A stretch of 64,000 nt of DNA from Hansfordia pulvinata (lineage: Eukaryota; Ascomycota; Sordariomycetes; Xylariales). Both the position numbers and the translations under genes were made by a program. This document shows positions 55,865 to 64,000 of the stretch, piece after piece. The notes below the pieces were generated by a model. That model worked only from the letters and a program-made list of their open reading frames with translations, did no database searches and was not told the origin of the DNA. The stretch lies in contig BJKQ01000003.1 in NCBI GenBank assembly GCA_006538405.1, forward strand, positions 2,542,001-2,606,000, written 5' to 3'. How positions within the stretch are numbered: the first letter of the stretch is position 1; every line of letters starts with the position of its first letter.

Positions 55865-58800
55865 AGCTTAAAAATATAAGATTTATTACGCGTAAAATAA
55901 TAACGTTTTAAATATATTCTTTACTTTATTATAATTTATAAGCTGAGAAAAGTATTAAAATATACCTTTATAATTATTAAACCGCTTTAATTAACCGCTT
56001 TTTACTTTTCGTAAGGTAATAATTTATTAATTCGTGTATTTCTTATAAAAGTACGTGTTTATAATACTTTTTTTAATATTATATATTATATAAATTTAAT
56101 ATATTAATTAATTATAATATAAAAAACGCTTTTAATAATTAAGAGATCGCTTTTTACACCGTTTTTAAACTTAAAAACGTTAATAAAAAGTTTATTAATA
56201 TAATAAACGATAAGTTTAACGCTTTTATTATTAAACTTACCATATAAAATATTTATTTACCTTTTAATACCGCTTTTTAAACCGACTTTACCGTTAACGA
56301 GTTTTAATTAAATTAAAAATTTAAGTATATATAAATTAAGCCTTTTTATTTAATTAAAGCACGCGTTTAATAAGTATTAAAGGATCTTAATACCTTTATA
56401 AAGCTTTTATAAATATATATTATTATTAAAAAGATTAACCTTAACTTAAAGCTTATAAGGAAGTTAATATAAAAAGAGATAATTATTAAATTAATAATAT
56501 TACGCTTAAGTAAGCCTTAAAAATCGATATTAATAAAGGATTAATATATTAAAAAAAGGGATCGTTAATAAATATATAAAGATTTTATTAATTATTAAAT
56601 TAATAATAATAATATAAATAAAAATAATATACCGATTATAATAAATAAAAAGTAAAAAGCGTTCTTTAAAAAGTATAATTATTCTTTAATAATAATATCG
56701 CTTAAAATAACCTTATTTTATAATAAAAAGGTGTATAAAAAGGTATTTATTAAAAAAACGGTTAATAAAAAGTATATATAAAAGCTTAATAATATTAATT
56801 CCTCGTTTATTATTACGCACCGGCCTTAACATGGTTAAGGTAATAATAATAACGTGTTCTTATTTAATAAATAAGTTAAAGTAATAAGCCTTATTATTAT
56901 AAACGGTAATAATATTAATAAAGTATTTATTAATATTATATATAAATTAAAAAAAAATATAAAAAATATAAAAACGTTAAAGATATTAAAAAAGTAATTA
57001 CTTACTTTATTAATAACCTTTATAATAAAATACGTGCTTTTAACTTTAATAAAATAATAATAATACTTTCAAATATAAAGAATAACGTTATCTTTAACGT
57101 GTGTAATATATAAGAAATAAAGCTATTATTTTTAAAGAAAGTAATAAAAATAAAATAATAATAATAAGCGTTAATAAAGTAAGTTATAATAAAAGGTAAT
57201 AATAATTCGTTTTTTATATTATATACTATAAAAGGGTATTTTAATAAAGTTTCTTAAAAAAAAAGGGCATACTTATATTATTAACTTATTTTATTCTTAT
57301 TTTAATATAATTATAAGTTTATTCGATAAATATAATTAATAAAATCCTTATATTTTTCACGTTAATAACCGGTACGCCCTTTATTTACTTGCCCGCGTAC
57401 GTATATATTAAGCACTTTTATTAAAAGACGTCGTTTTTCATTATTTTTATTAAAAGACATTATTTTTTATCACTTTTCCTTAAAAGCACCGTTTTTTATT
57501 ACTTTTATTAAAAAACGTTATTTTTATTACTTTTACTTATATATATTAAATTATATATATATATATATATATACTTTTATCGTTATTAACACGCCCGCGG
57601 CGCCTTATTTATCTTTTTATTTTTATTAATAAATAAAGCGCTTATAATATCGTTTACCCTTTATTAATATTTATAATTATACTTATAACCCTTTTTTTTT
57701 ATTATAATTCCTTATAATTCACTTATATATTAATAATAATATCTTTTTATAACTTTAATATACTTATACCTTTTATACACTTTAAACGAATCCGATATCG
57801 TAAAAGCTCTTTATTAACTCCTTTATTTTTAATTTCCTTTTTATAATAATCTTTACACCTTTTTATTTAAATAAAGTTATAAAGCTTATAAATAATATAT
57901 AAAATTAATATTTACTTCACGATTAAGTATTTTAACGCTTAATCTTAAATAATCTTAAACTTACACTTTAATATATTAAATACCCGTTTTATTATTATTT
58001 AAATCCTTAAATATTAAAGATTATATAATTCTTTAACGTTATTAAGCTTTTTTATCTTATTTACTTATTTTTAAAGGTGATACCGTACTTTATAATATAA
58101 TATAAGGATCCTTATACATGTATTAAAGCCGGCGTTTATAAGATAAAACCTTTTTTTTAAGATTTTAAAGCTATTAATAAAGGCGAGCGTTAATAATTAT
58201 AAGTTATTTATAAACCTTTCCTTATTAATAAGTATATATAAAAACGTTTTATTAAGCTTTATTATAATTAATATGTTTTAAAATATAAAGCCTTTATAAT
58301 AACGTTATCTTTATTAAAATTATATAAGTACGTAAATATAAATATATATATTATTAATCGTATTAATATAATTATTAAACTTTATAAGTTTAAGGTTAAA
58401 TTTAAGGCCTTTATATAATTATTTATTACTCGGTTATTTTATAAAGGCTTAATAAAGTGCTTTTATTTATAAAAGCATATTATTAATAATTTTATTAATT
58501 ATTATTTAAGGTAAACGGAACTTATTAATAATAATATATTATAAGGTATCGTGTATTATTATAAAAAAGAATATTATTAATTATATAACGTTAAAAAGGC
58601 GTTTTAATCCTTTATTCACTTTTATATTACTTATTAATTAATTTAATAATTTATAAAAAGTTTAATAATTTATTTAAAACATATATTAAAAGGCCTTATT
58701 ATTAAAATACTTTAATTTATTATTATTTTAAGTTACGGTTATAAGGGTATCCTTTTTTATTTAATAAATAATATAACGATATTAACACCGCCGAATTTAA

Positions 58801-59185
58801 TGTTATTAAAGTCGTTAAGCGATTAATAAGCCGGTTATAATAATAAGCTATTAATATTAATTTATTTAAAAGGGTTATAAATATATTATAAGTAAGTGTG
58901 ATATTACTTAAAAGGCACCCCCCTTTTAACCCTTTTAATACTGCCTTAAAAAGTATAAAAATAAGTAAAAAACTTAATATTATACTTACTTTATAATCCT
59001 TATTAATAAGTGATATATTAAGGTATTATATATCTTTAAAATAGTTTATATAAATAAAATTATTAATAAATTAAGTAAAGCGCTGCTTTTTAACGCTGGA
59101 ACGGCGTCTTAACGGCTTATTATAGTAAAAGATCGGTATATAACATTATCACCGAGCGCGTAACAGGTCCTATGTTTTTAAGCCT
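55865..59185. mobile_element. RIP-degraded TIR element, copy 2 (about 3.3 kb)
   Basis: Starts AGCTTAAAAATATAAG and ends (59180-59185) AAGCCT. Its right end in reverse complement, TTAGGCTTAAAAACATAGG, is an inverted repeat of copy 1's left end over at least 32 bases with only transitions. Period between copies is 3304 bp at the left end. Copy 2 is about 28 bp longer, mainly around 57590-57660. Differences from copy 1 are almost all C/T or G/A, indicating independent RIP hits on duplicated templates. It retains slightly more C and G near its right end (58740-59160). No coding frame survives. Confidence 0.75.
57414..57539. repeat. Internal minisatellite of element copy 2
   Basis: About four imperfect units of roughly 30 bp with AAAAGACGTCGTTTTT-like cores, matching the array at 54112-54235. 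Confidence 0.7.
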
Positions 59186-60526
59186 AAGGTAGGCTGGGTG
59201 CAAGAGGTAAAAACACGAGATGGCCAACAAACCGCAGACAATAGCATAAAGCGGCCCCGAGTCGCACAGCCGGGCTGCTGGGTCCCCTTCTCCATCAAGC
59301 CCCCCGGCGCGTCTCGGCGCCCCACGACCGACCTGACTTGCGTGCTTGCGTGCGGGTGCACGAGGTGCGTGTACTCGTACTGCTCTCGCGCGCTGCCTTG
59401 TCGGTGTCCATCATACTGTCCATCCGGAGGCGGCATTCCCCTCGTCGATGATGGGAACGCCCCATGGTGCTTTCATCTCTTCTTCTCCGTTCTCCAGCCG
59501 ACAACACGGGAAGCGAGGGATGGGGGGGAAGCCAGCCAGCCGTGCCAGCCCACGAGGTCTCCACGGTCCCGTATCGCCCGCTCGGAGACGATGGCGGCGA
59601 TTCGGCCTAGCGCCCTCGAGCGATGCGGAGAAACGGATCCGCCCATGCGATCGACATCCCTGGTGCTGCTCTGTCCTGGCGTGGCCCTGTAATTCCTGGG
59701 CCTGCCGCACCTGTTTGCCCACGGCCGCCCCGGGCGTTCTCGGCGGACCTGGACGGACCATCGCGCTAGAATTCCGTGGCTAGAACCCCCTCCACGCCTC
59801 CCTTTCTCTTGACTGGTACGGTATCGTGGCTTGGGTACCGTAGTATGTACCTTATCTTTCGAGGGACCCCGACTCGAGGACGCAACAGCTGGAATCCACC
59901 CCGGTCTCATCACGCGTTGCAGGTACCCGGCACGCTCACGCTTTTCCGGCTGTCTGCCGCCGAGAGCCGTGGCTGCGCGGCTTCGTGCGAAGGTGGACGG
60001 GGGACAAGCGCTGTTGATCCACTGGGTCCTTCTACTATCACCCCATATTCCTCCGCATTCGGGCATGTCCTCCCGACAAGCTACGCGTAATCGTACTGTG
60101 CCAACGGCGGACTCTTATGGGGGCGCAGACAAGTACACGTCTTATTGCCCAGCAAACAAATAGCCTCGATCGAGAACACAAGACGGCAAACCGTGGAGAA
60201 GTATCTGGCCGGTTTCACACTCATTCACTTGGGACGATATCGATGCTTCGACTTTTCTGATTCAATCGTGTCGCATTATACTGGAATACATATACATGAC
60301 ATGGAAACTAGAGCCACACCTGCCTACCTCCTTATTGACGCGTTCTCCCACTTGAGGAATGCGTATTTGGTCAAGGCGAGCAAGCGCGACAAGACAGGGT
60401 AAACCCATCCCATCCCATATAGGTATATACCAAATCGTCCCTCTTCGCCTGCGAAAAATACAGACAACAAATCAAAAGATGTGACATGTTCAGAATAGGT
60501 GCAGCCACCTAGGTGAGCAGCTCACC

Positions 60527-60579
<53 letters not shown>

Positions 60580-60588
60580 CCTCCCCCA
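59186..60588. other. Intergenic region after the RIP block
   Basis: GC content returns to normal within a few bases of the element end. No gene recognised; frames such as 59198-59692 (plus) and 59473-60066 (minus) overlap one another and lack family character. Confidence 0.5.
60531..60574. repeat. (CT)n microsatellite
   Basis: Perfect CT run of 44 bp just beyond the stop codon of the secreted 300-residue protein gene, so (GA)n in its 3' untranslated region. Confidence 0.95.
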
Positions 60589-61666
60589 TCAGTCCCACTT
60601 GTACTTGGCCAAGGTGTAGTACAGGTCGCCGTGGCCTTTGGCGGCGCCCTTGGGCACGCCGAAGACGGCAAACGTCTCCACGTCGGCCTTGTTGCTGTTC
60701 TCCGGCGCCATCAGCTCCTGCGCGACCGTGTTCTTGTTCTGCAGCTTGTCCCCCGGGGACCCGTGCCAGCCCGGCTCGGCCAGCGCCGGGCCCGTGCCCT
60801 GGCCGCCCGCCGAGTCGAGCTTGTCCGCGTCCCCCCACCCTTCCGCGCTCTCCGTCAGCTGCTTGGCGTTCCGGTAGCACGCGTCGTTGATCAGCTGCAT
60901 CTCGGGCGTCTGGGTGGCCGTGTAGCTCTTCTCCGCGCACGCCTCCCCGACGTATGTCGGCAGCTTGCCGTTCATCTGCTTGTACTGGTTCACCACAAAG
61001 TCCATCCACGTCATCATCCCGCCAAAGTCCTTGGTCGACCGCTGCGTCGTGATGAAGGCGCCGTATTCCGGGCAATCGTCTGAGAGGGGAAGAGTTAGTC
61101 AAGGGCCCGTTCGTTCCTCTTGTGGCTTGCGGCTTTCTCTTCTTCGTTTCTTCGCCTTCTTCTGACGACATGGTCGAGTAAGGAGAGGCAGCGAAGAATC
61201 GAGAAGGGGGAAAACAGGACGCAAAGAAAAGAAAAGGAAAATGGATCATCTTACAGAAAACGCCGACGAGGGTACCGAAATGGTACAGGGTCCTCTCGTA
61301 GAACTTGGCGCCGCCGAAGAGCTTGCCAACCCACTGCTCCATCTTCTTCGACAGCTCGACCGGTTTACCAACGGGCCCTGCCCACTCGTACCCGAAGTCT
61401 TTGATTCTTATCTTCTTTCCGAAGAGGTCGTCTGTCAGCTTGTACTTTTCCGAGGCCCGCGGTGGCTGCGCCGGCGCTCTCAGGCCCTCGTGGTCCTGTT
61501 CGATCTCGTCGTCCTCGAAGACGCGGGCTCTGAGGGCTCCGGCTCCGGCTCCGGCTCCCGCTTGTGCCGCTTGGTCGGGGGCTCGCTGCAGCACGGCCGC
61601 CAGGGCTCCGGGGCCGAGGCCCAGCAGGCCGGCGGCGAGGCCGGTGGCTACCGCGCCTAGTCTCAT
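60589..61666 (-). CDS. Secreted protein of unknown family, about 300 residues
   Basis: Exon 1 (61666-61255) and exon 2 (61079-60589) join across a 175-bp GT...AG intron in phase 1, reading VGVF|YDCPEYGAF, giving 300 residues. The start MRLGAVATGLAAGLLGLGPG followed by ALA is a signal peptide. A Gln/Ala/Gly-rich stretch and an acidic patch follow, then a probably globular region: KIRIKDFGYEWAGPVGKPVE, KKMEQWVGKLFGGAKFYERT, CPEYGAFITTQRSTKDFGGM, MTWMDFVVNQYKQMNGKLPT, and a final ETFAVFGVPKGAAKGHGDLY. Three cysteines lie in exon 2. No hydrolase motif I know is visible. It could be a secreted fungal protein of unknown function. A GGGTC pentamer repeat lies about 120 bp upstream. Confidence 0.8.
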
Positions 61667-64000
61667 ATTTCTTTGACTTTTATGTGTCGATTTATGTTTT
61701 TAAGAAGAGAAGTGTTTGTCCTCTTCAGACCGTTCCTTTCTTTTTTCGCTTCTGGCTTTGGTATCCTGCCCCCGTTCGCTCCCCGGGTCGGGTCGGGTCG
61801 GGTCGGGTCGGTTCTGGTCGGGTTTTTTCCCCTCTTGGTACTGTCTGTGTATTTTTCCCTTCTCCCCTTCTTTTCAAGGTTCTCTCGGCTGGCCTTCCCT
61901 TTGCGGTCGTGTGGAGCAATATGCCGCGTGATTCGGTTGTTCAAGGTGGTAGGTCTCCTTGTTTGTCGACTACCTGGTGTCGGGAGGATGGCAGATGTGT
62001 TGTTCTTTTCGAAGGAAGGTAGGTTCTACTGCGCGTGGTCCCTGGGCGCTTCGAGTCGAAGATCGCGCGACAGCAGCGGGTCGCCCAAGTTTTATACAGT
62101 TCCCGGCCGCCGGCAGGCTCTTCTCTGACCCTCTCTAAATATATACACATATATACACGGATTTGCCTTCTGTGTCTTTCGCCCCCTCCCGCCGAGGCCC
62201 TGGCGAACCCCGCCACTGGCTTCAGTATCCGGATTTTCCACAGAGAGACCGCCGCACACACACGCAGGCAGTCGGCGGAGGCGGCGGCCGCACAGCAGCA
62301 GCAGGCGTCGCGAGCGAGCTGTGGCGAGTGCCGACCCCATATTTCCGCGTGGCTGCGCGATCCTGTCGCTACGGACAACTTTGGTAATAAGCGGCACAGG
62401 ATCAGCCTCGCGCGTCCGCCCGAGTAGAGGCCCACATCGCCATGTGCGCTTCGGCAGGCACAGCAGACACTTTTGCGGTGGCGCTGTTGACAAAAAGTCG
62501 CCTCGGCCGACGATCCTGCGGTGCCGCCGCGGGATGGCAAATGGGCGCAAAAGCCCTCCTCTGGCGGTTGGCACCTGACTTGTAGTATTCGTAGCGAGGG
62601 GAGTCTGCCGTCCTGTCTAGGTAAGTAACCTACCTACCTTGTAGGTAGCCTTCCTCATGGCTCACCAAATCGTGCGCCGGGTCTTTTGAACAACCAATCC
62701 TTCTAGCCAGCCAGTCCGGACTTTCCTGTCACCAGTCCCTTTCCCAACTCGGGCACACGATTGAGGTGCCGGCGACCCCTGCAGCCAGCGGATGCTGGCG
62801 AGCCAACGGCGTCTTCGCCTTTGCCACCACCCACTCAATCTTACACAACGTTAGCCGCGCCACCCCGACAAGAACGGGACTGACTCCCTCTCGCAGCCCC
62901 AGGGCGACCCGGTCGGCATCTGCCGTTATTTTCGTTCAGAGGCCAGGTGGCTAAGGATCTGCCTGCTTTAAGCAATTTCTCCTGTCCCACCCCGCTCCAG
63001 CAAAGTGGCAACGTACCTAGGTAAACCGTTTACCAGGTACCTGAACCGAAGACAGGCTGCGATATCCAGTTTGCATTGCTCTCCCTCCCGGTGCGAGTTG
63101 AGGGGGCTCCTCCTCTGCGCGCCCGCCCCCCTCCCCTTCCTGCCGGCGACCTCCAGAGAGAAGAGGAAAAAAATGGAATGTTCGAATCCATTTCTACCCA
63201 TCCCCGGCTTAGCTCCCGCCCCCAGCCGACGACCCGGGCCCTCGAAGGCTATTCATAGTCGCCCGGGCGAGTCATGGCATTTGGCCGCGGGGCCATGATG
63301 TGAAGTGGCAGCCGCCGCGCCGAACGAGCAGCAGAGGCCAAAGACAAGAGATACGTCCGCGAAAAGATCGCAACCCTTCGCTGGCCGCCCACCGGCTCGA
63401 CCAAGGTACATACTCTCTCCCAACTCGGCCCTGAGCAACACTCCACGGAATGGGGCATAGTCTCCGAGGCGCGCCATTTCCGGAGTCTCTGGGTTCGGTA
63501 TGTGAGCATCTCGAGTGAGATCTTGTGCCGTGGCTGCGCGCAGCACACAGGCCGGCCAACAGGACGACATGTCTCCCAGACCGTTCGCATAGCCCGCCGG
63601 TCTCTGCTTTGCGCGCGCGCGCCTCAAAGCTCACCGACAGAGCAGCGCGCTGTCGAGACTGAATGTTCCCCTCTGATTTTTTTTTTCTTTCTTTTTCTTT
63701 TCTTTTCCCCCAATAAGTGACTGCCGCCCGGGCATGGGTCGAATCCGTCCCTGCTGGCTCGCGCGCTCCGGTCGCCACCTGCATCCCCGGGATCACCGCA
63801 GAGGAATCTCGGCGCCTCCCGGTGCGGATGGATGGTTCCGGGGTGGGAGGGCGAGGAAGACCCAGCCATTTGTCAGTTTGAGCGCTTGGGGGTTTGTCGG
63901 CCCATGCTCGCAGTGCTGGGGCCCTCCGAGAGGCCGCGGCAAAAGCTCCCGTCGCGGCACTCAGCCACTTACTTTCATCATGAACCTGGTCGTCTGTCCA
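61667..64000. other. Upstream region and window end, no convincing gene
   Basis: Includes the promoter of the secreted 300-residue protein; a TATATAC cluster lies at 62138-62156. The remaining frames to 64000 are short or overlapping and carry no recognised motif. A T/C-rich patch lies near 63679-63712. Confidence 0.45.
61785..61811. repeat. (GGGTC)n pentanucleotide repeat
   Basis: Five and a half perfect GGGTC units, about 120-145 bp upstream of the start codon of the secreted 300-residue protein, that is in its leader or proximal promoter. Confidence 0.9.

Noticed and set aside
52561..59185. AT-rich block as mitochondrial or centromeric DNA
   Set aside because: Sharp ends with inverted repeats, two near-identical copies and transition-only differences fit RIP-mutated elements better; no mitochondrial gene is recognisable.
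1..64000. CRISPR arrays, bacterial operons, ribosomal RNA or tRNA genes
   Set aside because: Fungal nuclear sequence; no direct-repeat/spacer array, no rRNA core motifs, and no convincing tRNA A and B box pair were seen by eye, though a covariance search was not possible.

Overview
The window is nuclear DNA of a filamentous ascomycete (Pezizomycotina, probably a Sordariomycete; the order cannot be fixed from sequence alone). The evidence is: GC-rich genes split by short GT...AG introns of about 50-430 bp with fungal branch-site motifs; a Zn2Cys6 regulator with a fungal-specific middle domain; several small secreted proteins; and a 6.6 kb block of extreme A+T richness with the hallmarks of repeat-induced point mutation (RIP).

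Layout. 1-1375 (-): 3'-truncated secreted PNGase A-like gene. 4580-5104 (-): small His-rich hypothetical protein. 9932-10962 (-): DUF1279/FAM210-type mitochondrial membrane protein. 10963-20359: long stretch without a convincing gene. 20360-20818 (-): DnaJ-type CxxCxGxG cysteine protein. 23571-26113 (-): conserved coiled-coil protein. 28922-30823 (-): Rieske/AIF-type mitochondrial flavoprotein. 32748-33255 (-): secreted protein made of seven nine-residue repeats. 34225-38106 (-): six-exon Zn2Cys6 transcription factor. 38789-40814 (-): Rtf1 of the Paf1 complex. It is divergent from 41504-42356 (+): COQ7, ubiquinone biosynthesis. 42927-43667 (+): GNAT acetyltransferase. 44130-44858 (-): eight-cysteine small secreted protein. 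46471-47683 (-): double-CxxC protein with poly-Pro and acidic tracts. 49689-51458 (-): APC-family permease. 52561-59185: two tandem, RIP-mutated elements with terminal inverted repeats. 60589-61666 (-): secreted protein of unknown family. The remainder is intergenic sequence rich in microsatellites and long G/C homopolymers.

There is no obvious metabolic cluster. Three products are predicted for mitochondria (FAM210-like, Rieske/AIF, COQ7), but they are scattered. The secreted genes are also scattered; two flank the part that runs into the RIP block.

The most important caution is that four otherwise well-conserved genes (PNGase A-like, coiled-coil, Rieske/AIF, COQ7) each read correctly only if one base is restored at a single point. 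In the three that lie wholly inside the window, adding exactly one base makes the whole spliced length a multiple of three. A run of one-base losses in unrelated genes, including likely housekeeping ones, looks more like consensus indels than four pseudogenes. The most novel biology is probably the secreted nonapeptide-repeat protein and the tandem RIP-degraded element pair.
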